This document shows, one piece after another, positions 53,467 to 63,315 of a DNA stretch of 64,000 nt (position 1 is the first letter of the stretch; each line of letters starts with the position of its first letter). The DNA is from Pseudomonas sp. FP2335. Its GTDB lineage: Bacteria; Pseudomonadota; Gammaproteobacteria; Pseudomonadales; Pseudomonadaceae. The position numbers and the translations under genes are program-made. A model generated the notes under the pieces. That model was given only the letters and a program-made list of their open reading frames with translations, was not told where the DNA came from and ran no database searches. The stretch lies in NCBI RefSeq assembly GCF_030687535.1, contig NZ_CP117437.1, positions 5,453,501 to 5,517,500 on the forward strand. Reading direction: 5' to 3'.

Positions 53467-56400
53467 TCAGATATTTTGACGATCACCCTTGGGATCGAAG
53501 AACACCGAAGACACAATCTCCGCCTCGATCACACTGCCATCGGCCTGTGGCGAGAACACCCGTTCACCGATGCGCTTCAAGCCGCCCTTGACCACGCCCA
53601 TGGCAAACGAATAACCAAGGGAGTTGTGCGCATAACTTGAAGTGACGTGACCGACCATCTTCATCGGGATCGACTGCTTCGGATCAAACACCAGTTGCGC
53701 ACCTTCGGGCAGCCACACTTTCGGATCGACCGGCTTGAGGCCCACCAGTTGCTTGCGCTCTTCACGCACGCAGTCTTCACGGTTCATGCCGCGCCAGCCG
53801 ATCCACGAGAACGGCTTGGTGCGACCGACACACCAGCCCATGTTCAGGTCGTCCGGAGTCATCGAGCCGTCGGTATCCTGGCCGACGATGATGAAGCCCT
53901 TCTCGGCCCGCAGCACGTGCATGGTTTCGGTGCCGTAGGGGGTCAGGTTGTACTTCTTGCCCGCCGCGACGATCTGTTCGAGCACGCCCATGGCGTAGTC
54001 GGCCTGCACGTTGACTTCGTACGACAGCTCGCCGGTAAACGAGATCCGGAACACCCGCGCCGGTACGCCGCCCACCAGGCCTTCTTTCCAGGTCATGAAC
54101 GGGAAGCCGTCCTTGTCCAGGTCGATGTCGGTGACTTCGGCCAGCAGCTTGCGGCTGTTGGGGCCGGACAGGGTCATGGTGGCCCAGTGGTCGGTGACCG
54201 AGGTGAAGTACACCTTGAGGTCTGGCCATTCGGTCTGTTGGTAGATTTCCAGCCACTGCAGCACGCGAGCAGCGCCGCCGGTGGTGGTAGTCATCAGGAA
54301 GTGGTTGTCGGCGAGGCAGGCCGTTACGCCGTCGTCGAAGACCATGCCGTCTTCCTTGCACATCAGGCCGTAGCGCGCCTTGCCCACATCGAGCTTGGTC
54401 CAGGCGTTGGTGTAGATGCGGTTGAGGAACTCACGGGCATCCGGGCCCTGAATGTCGATCTTGCCGAGTGTGGACGCATCCAGCAGGCCCACGCTGTCGC
54501 GCACGGCCAGGCATTCGCGTTTCACCGCGGCGTGCAGGTCTTCACCGTTGCGTGGGAAATACCATGGGCGTTTCCACTGGCCGACGTCTTCAAACTCGGC
54601 GCCGTTCTTCACGTGCCAGGCTTGCAGTGCGGTGTAGCGCACAGGTTCGAAGATGTGCCCACAGTGACGGCCCGCCACCGCGCCGAACGTCACCGGCGTG
54701 TAGTTCGGACGGAACATGGTGGTGCCCATCTGCGGGATGGTCACGTTCAACGAACGGGCGGCAATCGCCAGGCCGTTGACGTTGCCCAGCTTGCCCTGGT
54801 CGGTGCCGAAGCCCAGTGCGGTGTAGCGCTTGACGTGTTCGACCGACTCGAAACCTTCGCGGGTCGCCAGTTCGATGGCGGCGGCGGTGACGTCGTTCTG
54901 CAGGTCGACGAATTGCTTCGGCGCCCGTGCGGTCGGCTTGTCGTGGGGCACCTGGTATACCGCCAGCGTTGGCTCTTCCAAGCGGCTCAGGGCTTTTGGC
55001 AGGGTGCCTTCGACCGGCGCAAAACCGGCCTCGCTGGCCGCGCGCACGCCGCCTTCAAAACCATCGGCCAGGGAATCGCCGAGGCCGTAGACGCCATTGA
55101 TGCCACCGACGCACACGCGTTTCTGCGGCGCTTCGCCCGGGACAAAACCGAGGATGTCTTCACGCCAGGTCGGCTTGCCGCCCAGGTGCGACGCCAGGTG
55201 AACCACCGGGCTGTAGCCGCCGGAACTGGCCACCAGGTCACAGTCCAGCCATTCGCCTGGGCTGGTGACTTTGTGCGCTTTCACATCGATCGCGGCCACA
55301 CGGGCAGCGGTGACGTGCTTGCTGCCACGGGCTTCGATCACGGCGCTGCCGGTGAGGATGCGAATACCTTTGGCGCGGGCTTCTTCCACCAGCGCACCAC
55401 GTGGGTTGTGGCGCACATCGGCGACGGCGACCACTTGCAGGCCGGCGTCGAGCCAGTCCAGCGCAACGCGGTAGGCGTGGTCGTTATTGGTCGACAGCAC
55501 CAGTTTTTTACCCGGCGCCACGCCGTAGCGACGCACGTAGGTAGAGACCGCACCGGCGAGCATGTTGCCCGGCACGTCGTTGTTGCCGTACACCAGTGGA
55601 CGCTCGCACGCGCCCGTCGCCAACACCACGCGTTTGGCGCGCACACGGTGGATACGCTGGCGCACCACGCCAATCGGCGCACGGTCACCGAGGTGATCGG
55701 TGAGGCGCTCGTGAATGGTCAGGAAGTTATGGTCGTGGTAGCCGTTGACGGTGGCGCGCGGCAGCAGCACCACGTCCGGCAGGGCCTTGAGTTCAGCGAT
55801 GACGCTGGCGACCCATTCGGTAGCCGGCTTGCCGTCGAGGCTTTCGCGGGAATCGAGCAGCGAACCGCCGAACTCCTCCTGCTCGTCGGCAATGATCACG
55901 CGCGCGCCGCTGCGTGCGGCAGCCAGTGCGGCGGCCAGGCCGGCAGGGCCTGCGCCGACCACCAGCACGTCGCAGTGACGGTTGAAGTTGTCGTAGGTGT
56001 CCGGATCGTTCTCGGTCGGCGAGCGGCCAAGACCGGCAGCCTTACGAATGTACTTCTCGTAGGTCATCCAGAACGATTGCGGGTACATGAAGGTTTTGTA
56101 GTAGAAACCCGGCGGCATCAGCTTGCCGCCGACCTTACCGAGAATGCCCATCACGTCATTGTTGACGTTCGGCCAGCCGTTGGTGCTGGTGGCGACCAGG
56201 CCTTGGTACAGCGCCTGTTGCGTGGCGCGCACGTTGGGAATCTGGGTGGCTTCGGTCGCACCGATCTGCAACACCGCGTTCGGCTCTTCGGCACCGGCGG
56301 CGAAGATGCCGCGAGGACGCGAGTACTTGAAGCTGCGGCCGATGATGTCGACGCCGTTGGCCAACAGGGCGGCGGCCAGGGTGTCGCCTTCAAAGCCCTT

Positions 56401-56484
56401 GTAGGTCTGGCCGTTGAAGGTAAACGTCAGGACTTTATTACGGTCGATCCGGCCACCGTTGGACAGGCGATTGGTCTGGCTCAT
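53467..56484 (-). CDS. soxA: Sarcosine oxidase alpha subunit
   Basis: 1005 residues, typical length. Order: N-terminal 2Fe-2S-type/NAD-associated region (LTFTFNGQTYKGFEGDTLAA), FAD/NAD-binding Rossmann site VVGAGPAGLAAALAAARSGA (about 175-195), and a C-terminal aminomethyltransferase-like THF-binding half (from about 610). The ATG overlaps the soxD stop by 4 nt. Confidence 0.96.
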   Translation of the reverse strand: MSQTNRLSNGGRIDRNKVLTFTFNGQTYKGFEGDTLAAALLANGVDIIGRSFKYSRPRGIFAAGAEEPNAVLQIGATEATQIPNVRATQQALYQGLVATSTNGWPNVNNDVMGILGKVGGKLMPPGFYYKTFMYPQSFWMTYEKYIRKAAGLGRSPTENDPDTYDNFNRHCDVLVVGAGPAGLAAALAAARSGARVIIADEQEEFGGSLLDSRESLDGKPATEWVASVIAELKALPDVVLLPRATVNGYHDHNFLTIHERLTDHLGDRAPIGVVRQRIHRVRAKRVVLATGACERPLVYGNNDVPGNMLAGAVSTYVRRYGVAPGKKLVLSTNNDHAYRVALDWLDAGLQVVAVADVRHNPRGALVEEARAKGIRILTGSAVIEARGSKHVTAARVAAIDVKAHKVTSPGEWLDCDLVASSGGYSPVVHLASHLGGKPTWREDILGFVPGEAPQKRVCVGGINGVYGLGDSLADGFEGGVRAASEAGFAPVEGTLPKALSRLEEPTLAVYQVPHDKPTARAPKQFVDLQNDVTAAAIELATREGFESVEHVKRYTALGFGTDQGKLGNVNGLAIAARSLNVTIPQMGTTMFRPNYTPVTFGAVAGRHCGHIFEPVRYTALQAWHVKNGAEFEDVGQWKRPWYFPRNGEDLHAAVKRECLAVRDSVGLLDASTLGKIDIQGPDAREFLNRIYTNAWTKLDVGKARYGLMCKEDGMVFDDGVTACLADNHFLMTTTTGGAARVLQWLEIYQQTEWPDLKVYFTSVTDHWATMTLSGPNSRKLLAEVTDIDLDKDGFPFMTWKEGLVGGVPARVFRISFTGELSYEVNVQADYAMGVLEQIVAAGKKYNLTPYGTETMHVLRAEKGFIIVGQDTDGSMTPDDLNMGWCVGRTKPFSWIGWRGMNREDCVREERKQLVGLKPVDPKVWLPEGAQLVFDPKQSIPMKMVGHVTSSYAHNSLGYSFAMGVVKGGLKRIGERVFSPQADGSVIEAEIVSSVFFDPKGDRQNI

Positions 56485-56783
56485 ACCTTCTCTCCAGAGG
56501 CCTTGGCGGTGAATTGGGGCTTCTCACCGATCTTGTAGGTTTCAAGAATTTCGTAGGTCAGGGTGTCGCGGGTCGCGTTGAAATACTGGCGGCAACCGGC
56601 GGCGTGAATCCACAACTCGTGGTGCAGGCCACGGGGGTTGTCGCGGAAGAACATGTAGTCGCCCCACTGCTCATCGGTGCAGGCATTCGGGTCCAGCGGG
56701 CGCGGGATATGCGCTTGGCCGGACGCGTGGAATTCCTCTTCGGAGCGCAGTTCGCCACAGTGAGGACAGAAGATATGCAACAT
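56481..56783 (-). CDS. soxD: Sarcosine oxidase delta subunit
   Basis: 100 residues. Start MLHIFCPHCGELRSEEEFH includes the Cys-x2-Cys-Gly pair of the zinc site; further Cys/His ligands follow in HAAGCRQYFN. It is the small structural subunit that stabilises the SoxA-SoxB interface. 14 nt from soxB and overlapping soxA. Confidence 0.96.
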   Translation of the reverse strand: MLHIFCPHCGELRSEEEFHASGQAHIPRPLDPNACTDEQWGDYMFFRDNPRGLHHELWIHAAGCRQYFNATRDTLTYEILETYKIGEKPQFTAKASGEKV

Positions 56784-56797
56784 AGGAATTTCTCCTG

Positions 56798-58048
56798 TTA
56801 GTGGGCGACGGCCGCAGCGCCGTGTTCGTCGATCAACGCACCGTTGTGGAAACGGTCGATGGAGAAAGGTGCGGCCAACGGGTGCATTTCACCCTTGGCG
56901 AGGCTGGCGGCAAACACGTTGCCTGAGCCTGGAGTGGCCTTGAAGCCACCGGTGCCCCAACCGCAGTTGAAGAACATGTTCGGCACTGGCGTCTTGGAGA
57001 TGATCGGGCAGGCGTCCGGCGTGGTGTCGACGATGCCGCCCCACTGGCGGTTCATGCGTACGCGCGACAGCACCGGGAACATCTCGACGATGGCCTGGAT
57101 GGTGTGCTCGATCACCGGGTACGAACCACGCTGGCCATAGCCGTTGTAGCCGTCGATACCGGCGCCGATCACCAGGTCGCCCTTGTCGGACTGGCTGATG
57201 TAACCGTGCACGGCGTTGGACATGATCACGCTGTCGATAATCGGCTTGATCGGCTCCGACACCAACGCTTGCAGCGGATGGGATTCGATCGGCAGGCGGA
57301 AGCCGGCGAGCGAAGCCATGTGCCCGGAGTTACCGGCCGTGACCACACCGACGCGCTTGGCGCCGATAAAGCCCTTGGTGGTTTCCACGCCGATGCACAC
57401 GCCGTTTTCCTTACGGAAACCGATCACTTCGGTCTGCTGGATCAGGTCCACGCCAAGGGCGTCGGCCGCACGGGCAAAGCCCCAGGCCACGGCATCGTGA
57501 CGGGCCACGCCGCCACGCCGTTGCACGGTGGCACCGAGTACCGGGTAGCGGGTGTTTTTCGAGCAATCGAGGTACGGGATCTCGTCGGCCACTTGCTTGG
57601 CGTTGAGCAGCTCGCCGTCCACGCCGTTGAGGCGGTTGGCGCTCACGCGGCGCTCGGAATCACGGATGTCTTGCAGGGTGTGGCACAGGTTGTAGACGCC
57701 ACGCTGGGAGAACATCACGTTGTAGTTCAGGTCCTGGGACAGGCCTTCCCACAGTTTCATCGCATGTTCGTACAGGTGCGCCGACTCGTCCCACAGGTAG
57801 TTGGAACGCACGATGGTGGTGTTGCGCGCGGTGTTACCGCCGCCCAGCCAGCCTTTCTCGACCACGGCCACGTTGGTGATGCCGTGTTCTTTTGCCAGGT
57901 AGTAGGCGGTCGCCAGACCATGCCCGCCGCCGCCGACGATGACCACGTCATAGACCTTTTTAGGGGTGGGCGTGCGCCACATCTTCTGCCAGTTTTCGTG
58001 GTGGCTGAGGGAGTGCTTGAAGAGGCCGAAGCCCGAGTAGCGTTGCAT
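56798..58048 (-). CDS. soxB: Sarcosine oxidase beta subunit
   Basis: 416 residues from ATG 58048 ([20 protein letters not shown]), the normal SoxB start; upstream in-frame codons overlap glyA and do not resemble SoxB. FAD-binding [18 protein letters not shown] lies near residues 34-51, and covalent FMN attachment and the sarcosine site are in this subunit. First sox gene, 22 nt after glyA. Confidence 0.96.
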   Translation of the reverse strand: MQRYSGFGLFKHSLSHHENWQKMWRTPTPKKVYDVVIVGGGGHGLATAYYLAKEHGITNVAVVEKGWLGGGNTARNTTIVRSNYLWDESAHLYEHAMKLWEGLSQDLNYNVMFSQRGVYNLCHTLQDIRDSERRVSANRLNGVDGELLNAKQVADEIPYLDCSKNTRYPVLGATVQRRGGVARHDAVAWGFARAADALGVDLIQQTEVIGFRKENGVCIGVETTKGFIGAKRVGVVTAGNSGHMASLAGFRLPIESHPLQALVSEPIKPIIDSVIMSNAVHGYISQSDKGDLVIGAGIDGYNGYGQRGSYPVIEHTIQAIVEMFPVLSRVRMNRQWGGIVDTTPDACPIISKTPVPNMFFNCGWGTGGFKATPGSGNVFAASLAKGEMHPLAAPFSIDRFHNGALIDEHGAAAVAH

Positions 58049-58070
58049 AGTCATTACTCCAAAACCGCGC

Positions 58071-59324
58071 TCAGCGATAAACCGGGAAATCAGCGCACAG
58101 GGCAGACACGTGCTTGGCCACGTTGGCCTCGACATCGGCGTCGCCGAGGTTGTCGAGGATGTCGCAGATCCAGCCGGCCAGTTCGATGCACTGCGCCACT
58201 TTGAAACCACGCGTGGTCACCGCCGGGGTGCCGATACGCAGGCCCGAGGTCACGAACGGCGACTGCGGGTCATTCGGCACGGCGTTTTTGTTGACGGTGA
58301 TGTGGGCGCGACCGAGGGCGGCATCCGCCTCTTTGCCGGTGAGGCCCTGACGAATCAGGCTGACCAGGAACAGGTGGTTATCGGTGCCGCCGGACACTAC
58401 ATCGTAGCCGCGTTTGATAAACACGCTGGCCATCGCCTGGGCATTGTCGATCACTTGTTGCTGGTAGGCCTTGAAGCCTGGCTCCAGCGCTTCCTTGAAG
58501 CACACGGCCTTGCCGGCGATGACGTGCATCAGCGGGCCGCCCTGGGCACCGGGGAATACGGCGGCGTTGAGTTTCTTTTCGATCTCTTCGTTGGACTTGG
58601 CCAGGATCAAACCACCACGTGGACCGCGCAGGGTCTTGTGGGTGGTGGTGGTGACCACATCGGCGTACGGCAGCGGGTTCGGGTACAGGCCAGCGGCAAC
58701 CAGGCCGGCGACGTGGGCCATGTCAACGAACAACAGCGCGCCAACCTTGTCGGCGATCTGACGGAAGCGTGGGAAATCCAGAGTCTTGGAGTAGGCAGAG
58801 AAACCGGCCACGACCATTTTCGGCTTGTGCTCGACCGCCAGGCGCTCGACTTCGTCGTAGTCGATCAGGCCGGTGTCGGTGTTGATGCCGTATTGCACTG
58901 CGTTGTACAGCTTGCCCGAGGACGACACTTTGGCGCCGTGGGTCAAGTGGCCGCCATGGGCCAGGCTCATGCCCAGGATGGTGTCGCCGGCTTGCAGCAG
59001 GGCCAGGTACACGGCGCTGTTGGCGGACGAACCGGAGTGCGGCTGCACGTTGGCGTAATCGGCGCCGAACAGCTGCTTGGCGCGTTCGATGGCCAGGGCT
59101 TCCACTTTATCCACATGCTCGCAGCCACCGTAGTAACGCTTGCCTGGGTAGCCTTCGGCGTATTTGTTGGTGAGGCCGCTGCCTTGAGCTTCCATCACGC
59201 GCTTGCTGGTGTAGTTCTCTGACGCGATCAGCTCGATATGATCTTCCTGGCGCTGCTCCTCGGCATTCATCGCCGCCAGCAGTGCATCGTCATATCCCTG
59301 GATCTGGTCTTGTTTGCTGAACAT
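58071..59324 (-). CDS. glyA: Serine hydroxymethyltransferase
   Basis: 417 residues. PLP lysine in [15 protein letters not shown] (about residue 229) and [18 protein letters not shown] at the N-terminus. It combines glycine and methylene-THF, the two products of sarcosine oxidase, into serine. First gene of glyA-soxBDAG-purU-fdhA. The 144-nt leader to the REPIN holds CGACATTCA (59440-59448), also found in the gbcA/gbcB promoter region; no glycine riboswitch core was seen. Confidence 0.97.
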   Translation of the reverse strand: MFSKQDQIQGYDDALLAAMNAEEQRQEDHIELIASENYTSKRVMEAQGSGLTNKYAEGYPGKRYYGGCEHVDKVEALAIERAKQLFGADYANVQPHSGSSANSAVYLALLQAGDTILGMSLAHGGHLTHGAKVSSSGKLYNAVQYGINTDTGLIDYDEVERLAVEHKPKMVVAGFSAYSKTLDFPRFRQIADKVGALLFVDMAHVAGLVAAGLYPNPLPYADVVTTTTHKTLRGPRGGLILAKSNEEIEKKLNAAVFPGAQGGPLMHVIAGKAVCFKEALEPGFKAYQQQVIDNAQAMASVFIKRGYDVVSGGTDNHLFLVSLIRQGLTGKEADAALGRAHITVNKNAVPNDPQSPFVTSGLRIGTPAVTTRGFKVAQCIELAGWICDILDNLGDADVEANVAKHVSALCADFPVYR

Positions 59325-59468
59325 CGCGTCTCTCCCAGCCTTTCGTATTGTTGAGGCCCGGTGCAGGGCCCTTTGATGCGATGGTAGGGCTGGCGCCTGT
59401 AGATCAAATGCCTACGCACGCCACGCAAAGGTGCGTTTACGACATTCATTGAGCGCCGCAGAAAAAAT

Positions 59469-59556
59469 GTGGGAGCGGGCTTGCTCGCGAATGCGGTGGG
59501 CCAGCCAATACATGTGTTGACTGACCCACCGCATTCGCGAGCAAGCCCGCTCCCAC
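59469..59556. repeat. REPIN with extended arms between glyA and the TraX gene
   Basis: Arms 59469-59491 and 59534-59556. The inner flanks ATGCGGTGGG / CCCACCGCAT lengthen the dyad, giving a potential hairpin with over 30 paired bases. Confidence 0.9.
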
Positions 59557-59562
59557 AGGGGG

Positions 59563-60285
59563 TTACGCAATGATTTTGCGGACGGTTAACAGCAGCAGAA
59601 AATGCAGAGGGTAGAGGGTGTAGGCCCAGCGGCGCATGGCCGGTGGCGACGCTTTTTTGCCATGTCGCAACAAGACAAGGCCAGCCAATGGCGCGATCAG
59701 GCATGTGGCGAGCCCCAAATAAGCCAACAGCGTGCCGCTATCGAGCAACACCTGCCATTGATTGGCCGCCACGCAGACCAACCCCGGCAATACACTGAAA
59801 TACCAGGCACGGCTAAACACCAGCAGCATCGCTAACGGCAGCAGCACGCCAAAAAATCCGAACATCAGGTACGGGGAAAACACGCCGGCTATCGTGAGGG
59901 CAATCAGCGCCAATCCTCGATCAAAAAGCGTCTTCTGCTGCCATCCTCGCGCAACCAGCATTCCCAGCGCCAAGGTCGGCAACACATTCAACGTATCGGC
60001 ATCCTCGATAAACAACCGATACGGTACCTCGCTGATCACACTGAACAGCAGCAGCCAGCCCAGGTAGCGCCCGCTGACCGGCGCCCCTTTCACCCGGTGC
60101 AGATTCGCCGCAATCGCCAGGCAGAACCATGGGAACGCCAGGCGCCCCGGCACATACAAACCATCCAGGCTCAACCCGACATAGCGCAGGTGATCGAGCA
60201 CCATGCACAGCAGCGCCAGCCACTTGAGCAAGTCCAAAGCGCCATCTCGGACGGGTCCGACAGGCAAGGTGTGAGTGCCGTGCAT
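59563..60285 (-). CDS. TraX-family membrane protein
   Basis: 240 residues, about seven or eight hydrophobic helices. Residues DGALDLLKWLALLCMVLDHL and GRLAFPWFCLAIAANL near the N-terminus define the TraX family, named after the F-plasmid pilin acetylase. Here it is chromosomal with no conjugation genes nearby, so the acceptor is unknown. GGGGA supports ATG 60285. It lies between ltaE and glyA, divergent from ltaE. Confidence 0.85.
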   Translation of the reverse strand: MHGTHTLPVGPVRDGALDLLKWLALLCMVLDHLRYVGLSLDGLYVPGRLAFPWFCLAIAANLHRVKGAPVSGRYLGWLLLFSVISEVPYRLFIEDADTLNVLPTLALGMLVARGWQQKTLFDRGLALIALTIAGVFSPYLMFGFFGVLLPLAMLLVFSRAWYFSVLPGLVCVAANQWQVLLDSGTLLAYLGLATCLIAPLAGLVLLRHGKKASPPAMRRWAYTLYPLHFLLLLTVRKIIA

Positions 60286-60375
60286 AATTCCCCAGTGACT
60301 TTGCATTTACAGAGCGTGCGCACCCGCGACAATCTTGGTTACAGTGCGCACCAACATCGACCACAGGAATGGGCC

Positions 60376-61416
60376 ATGACTGACAAGAGCCAACAATTCG
60401 CCAGCGACAACTATTCCGGCATTTGCCCGGAAGCCTGGGCCGCCATGGAACAAGCCAACCACGGCCATCAACGTGCCTACGGCGATGATGAATGGACCCA
60501 CCGCGCCGCCGACGGTTTCCGCAACCTGTTCGAAACCGACTGTGAAGTGTTCTTCGCCTTCAACGGCACCGCCGCCAACTCCCTGGCGCTGTCCTCGCTG
60601 TGCCAGAGCTACCATAGCGTGATTTGCTCGGAAACTGCCCACGTCGAGACCGACGAATGCGGCGCGCCGGAGTTTTTCTCCAACGGCTCCAAGCTGCTCA
60701 CCGCCCGTACCGAAAACGGCAAGCTGACTCCGGAATCGATCCGCGAGATCGCCCTCAAGCGCCAGGACATCCACTACCCCAAGCCCCGCGTGGTCACCCT
60801 GACCCAGGCCACCGAAGTCGGCAGCGTGTACACCCCGGACGAAATCCGCGCCATCAGCGCCACCTGCAAGGAACTCGGGCTGAACCTGCATATGGACGGC
60901 GCACGCTTCTCCAACGCTTGCGCATTCCTGGGCTGCTCGCCGGCCGACCTGACCTGGAAGGCCGGCGTCGACGTGCTGTGCTTTGGCGGCACCAAAAACG
61001 GCATGGCCGTGGGTGAAGCGATCCTGTTCTTCAACCACAAGCTGGCCGAAGACTTCGACTACCGCTGCAAACAGGCCGGCCAGTTGGCGTCGAAAATGCG
61101 CTTCCTGTCTGCCCCGTGGGTAGGCCTGCTGGAAAACGACGCCTGGCTCAAACACGCACGCCACGCCAACCATTGCGCGCAACTGTTGAGCAGCCTGGTG
61201 GCGGATATTCCCGGCGTGGAGTTGATGTTCCCGGTGCAGGCCAACGGCGTGTTCCTGCAACTCTCGGAGCCGGCGATTGCGGCGCTGACAGCCAAGGGCT
61301 GGCGCTTCTACACCTTCATCGGCAAAGGCGGCGCGCGCTTCATGTGTGCGTGGGACACAGAAGAGGAACGTGTAAGGGAATTGGCTGAGGATATTCGGAA
61401 AGTGATGGGCGCCTGA
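60376..61416 (+). CDS. ltaE: Low-specificity L-threonine aldolase
   Basis: 346 residues. PLP lysine in CFGGTKNGMAVGEA (about residue 207) and the aspartate in LHMDGARFSNA. It interconverts threonine and glycine plus acetaldehyde, linking the glycine made by the betaine pathway to amino-acid pools. AGGAAT precedes ATG 60376. It is 90 nt from the divergent TraX gene. Confidence 0.93.
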   Translation: MTDKSQQFASDNYSGICPEAWAAMEQANHGHQRAYGDDEWTHRAADGFRNLFETDCEVFFAFNGTAANSLALSSLCQSYHSVICSETAHVETDECGAPEFFSNGSKLLTARTENGKLTPESIREIALKRQDIHYPKPRVVTLTQATEVGSVYTPDEIRAISATCKELGLNLHMDGARFSNACAFLGCSPADLTWKAGVDVLCFGGTKNGMAVGEAILFFNHKLAEDFDYRCKQAGQLASKMRFLSAPWVGLLENDAWLKHARHANHCAQLLSSLVADIPGVELMFPVQANGVFLQLSEPAIAALTAKGWRFYTFIGKGGARFMCAWDTEEERVRELAEDIRKVMGA

Positions 61417-61517
61417 TCCAGGCGGATACTGGCGCTATGCCGAGTCTGTTATTTGATATTTCTGACAGCAGCACACTGTATTTTCATTGACTAGCCTCTT
61501 GGAACCCGCAAGGAAAA

Positions 61518-61533
61518 GGCCGCTGCAGCGGCC
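61518..61533 (-). terminator. Perfect 16-bp palindrome, possible terminator
   Basis: GGCCGCTGCAGCGGCC; on the minus strand it is followed by TTTTCC, so it could stop transcripts running leftward from gbcB. Equally it may be an operator or leader hairpin for the small gene at 61600. Confidence 0.5.
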
Positions 61534-61599
61534 ACCTTTCGGGTACAACTGCCTGCCGAATCATCGGCCGGAAATGGAAATCCAGCAGAGAGCCAAACC

Positions 61600-61800
61600 A
61601 TGGAATATCAAAGCAGCTTTACCACCCTGCAAAGCGACGACGGCGTCAACACCACAGTCATCGACTGGGATGAGTTCAGGAAATCCGCCAGAGTCGGCGA
61701 CACCATCCGCGAGCCATCAAGGACGTTGAGGATCTACGATAAAGTCTATGAATTGACAGCATCTGGTCAGCACTTCGTCGTGCATATCTACGCCCAGTAA
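61600..61800 (+). CDS. Small hypothetical protein
   Basis: 66 residues, no family recognised. It is polar, without signal or membrane segment; the pattern STTVIDWDEFRK is not present but NTTVIDWDEFRKSA, TIREPSRTLRIYDKVYELT and FVVHIYAQ suggest alternating beta strands. A GAGAG lies 10 nt before ATG. It has a 183-nt leader containing TTGACT and a 16-bp palindrome, and it is followed by a REPIN. Position corresponds to PA5412 in PAO1, but equivalence is unchecked. Confidence 0.6.
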   Translation: MEYQSSFTTLQSDDGVNTTVIDWDEFRKSARVGDTIREPSRTLRIYDKVYELTASGQHFVVHIYAQ

Positions 61801-61808
61801 CCACTGAT

Positions 61809-61912
61809 GTGGGAGCGGGCTTGCTCGCGAATACGCAGTATCAGTCACCAGATCAGTGATCTGACACACCGCTTTCGCGAGCAAGCCCGCTCCCACACAA
61901 GCCCGCTCCTAC
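61809..61912. repeat. REPIN plus an extra partial REP arm
   Basis: Arms 61809-61831 and 61874-61896, then a third truncated arm CAAGCCCGCTCCTAC (61898-61912) in tandem with the right arm. Confidence 0.88.
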
Positions 61913-61930
61913 TCTGAACTGCGCCCGCTG

Positions 61931-63031
61931 TCAGAACTCTATGCGCACGTCACCCTTCGGTACGCTGCAGCACGACAGGATGTAACCCTCGGCCTCGTCT
62001 TCCTCGGTGATCCCGCCGTTGTGCTCCATCTCCACCTCGCCACCCAGCTTCATCACCTTGCACGTGCCGCAGATCCCCATGCCACAGGCTTTCGGGATCA
62101 ACAGGCCGAGCTTGGCCGCTGCCGCGTGCACGGTTTCGCCCGGCGCCACGCGGATGCTTTTGCCCGAAGCAATGAACTCCACTTGATGCAGATCCGCCAG
62201 GTCGATCTCCGGCGCATCCGCCGCTTGTTCAGCTTGCTCTACCGCATCGGCACGCGCTTCCGCCGGCGTGGCACCGAAGGATTCCTCGTGATAACGCGCC
62301 ATATCGAACCCGGCGACTTCCAGCAGGCGTTTCACCGCGTTCATGTACGGCGTCGGGCCGCAGCAGAACACTTCGCGCTCAAGGAAGTCCGGCACCATCA
62401 GCTCGAGCATCTTGTGATTGAGGTAGCCACGATAACCCGCCCATGGTTCGCCCAGGCCGTGCTTTTCGCAGATCAGGTGCAGGCTGAAGTTGTCGATCCG
62501 CGAGGCCATGTGTTCCAGCTCGCGGTGGTAGATGATGTCTTTGGGCGAGCGGGCGCTGTGGATAAACGTCATGTCGACGTTGGCGTTGGTGTCGTAGAAC
62601 CAGCGCGCCATGGACATTACCGGGGTGATCCCGACACCACCGCTGAGGTACAGCACTTTCGGGCTGGGGAAATCGATGGCGTTGAACAGGCCGACCGGCC
62701 CGTGCACCGCCAGCTCCTGGCCTTCGTGCAAGGTATCGTGCAGCCAGTTGGACACCTTGCCGCCCGGCACGCGCTTGATCGTCACCGAGAAGCTGTACGG
62801 CACCGACGGCGAGCTGGAAATGGTGTAGGAGCGCATGATCGGCTGGCCTTCGATTTCCAGCTCCAGGGTGACGAACTGCCCCGGCTTGAAAAAGAACAGG
62901 ATCGGCTGGTCGGCCATGAAACAGAAGGTGCGCACGTCCCAGGTTTCCTGGATGACTTTGACGCAACGGACAATGTGTCGACCATTGGCCCAGGTCTGGG
63001 TGGTTACCGGATTCAGGAAGCTGTTGGACAT
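61931..63031 (-). CDS. gbcB: Glycine betaine monooxygenase reductase subunit
   Basis: 366 residues from ATG 63031. FAD-binding RSYTISSSP (near residue 68), NAD-binding region GGVGITPVMSMAR, and a C-terminal plant-type 2Fe-2S ferredoxin with Cys-x4-Cys-x2-Cys (ACGMGICGTCKVM) and a distal Cys. It feeds electrons from NADH to the Rieske oxygenase GbcA. Divergent from gbcA across a 284-nt region; in P. aeruginosa both answer to the AraC-type regulator GbdR. Confidence 0.93.
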   Translation of the reverse strand: MSNSFLNPVTTQTWANGRHIVRCVKVIQETWDVRTFCFMADQPILFFFKPGQFVTLELEIEGQPIMRSYTISSSPSVPYSFSVTIKRVPGGKVSNWLHDTLHEGQELAVHGPVGLFNAIDFPSPKVLYLSGGVGITPVMSMARWFYDTNANVDMTFIHSARSPKDIIYHRELEHMASRIDNFSLHLICEKHGLGEPWAGYRGYLNHKMLELMVPDFLEREVFCCGPTPYMNAVKRLLEVAGFDMARYHEESFGATPAEARADAVEQAEQAADAPEIDLADLHQVEFIASGKSIRVAPGETVHAAAAKLGLLIPKACGMGICGTCKVMKLGGEVEMEHNGGITEEDEAEGYILSCCSVPKGDVRIEF

Positions 63032-63082
63032 GCTGATTCTCCACTGCCGATGTTCGGCTTTATGGTGGCGATTCTGCGTAAC

Positions 63083-63132
63083 GTCGCAACCGCCCATTTA
63101 CCTATCTGCGACATTCACATACTTATCGCGAC
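63083..63132. promoter_or_regulatory. Candidate GbdR operator region between gbcB and gbcA
   Basis: GCGAC recurs at 63108-63112 and 63128-63132 (20 bp apart, two helical turns) and inverted as GTCGC at 63083-63087. The first copy is within CGACATTCA (63109-63117), shared with the glyA leader. Spacing suits an AraC-family dimer; the assignment is inferred. Confidence 0.45.
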
Positions 63133-63315
63133 CAGCCCCCAACTACCTAGGCTTGCGCGTCGGGAACAGATTGGGCCATGTCGCCCATGGATAAGGTTCA
63201 ACCCATCGGCGGCCCCACACTCGCTCCCAACAACGACGCTTTCTTTACGCCTTGCACTGCACCAACCGTAGCCACTATTCGCCGGCCACACAGAATGGCC
63301 ATGAGGACACACACG

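Noticed and set aside
53647..56538. Very long open frame antisense to soxA (also 29073-31055 antisense to glcB and 9966-11639 antisense to an acyl-CoA dehydrogenase)
   Set aside because: GC-rich third positions suppress stops on the opposite strand; the translations are low-complexity and resemble no family, whereas the sense frames are clear enzymes.
59325..59468. Glycine riboswitch in the glyA leader
   Set aside because: Looked for the conserved aptamer core and tandem aptamers; only a short GGCCC/GGGCC hairpin is present.
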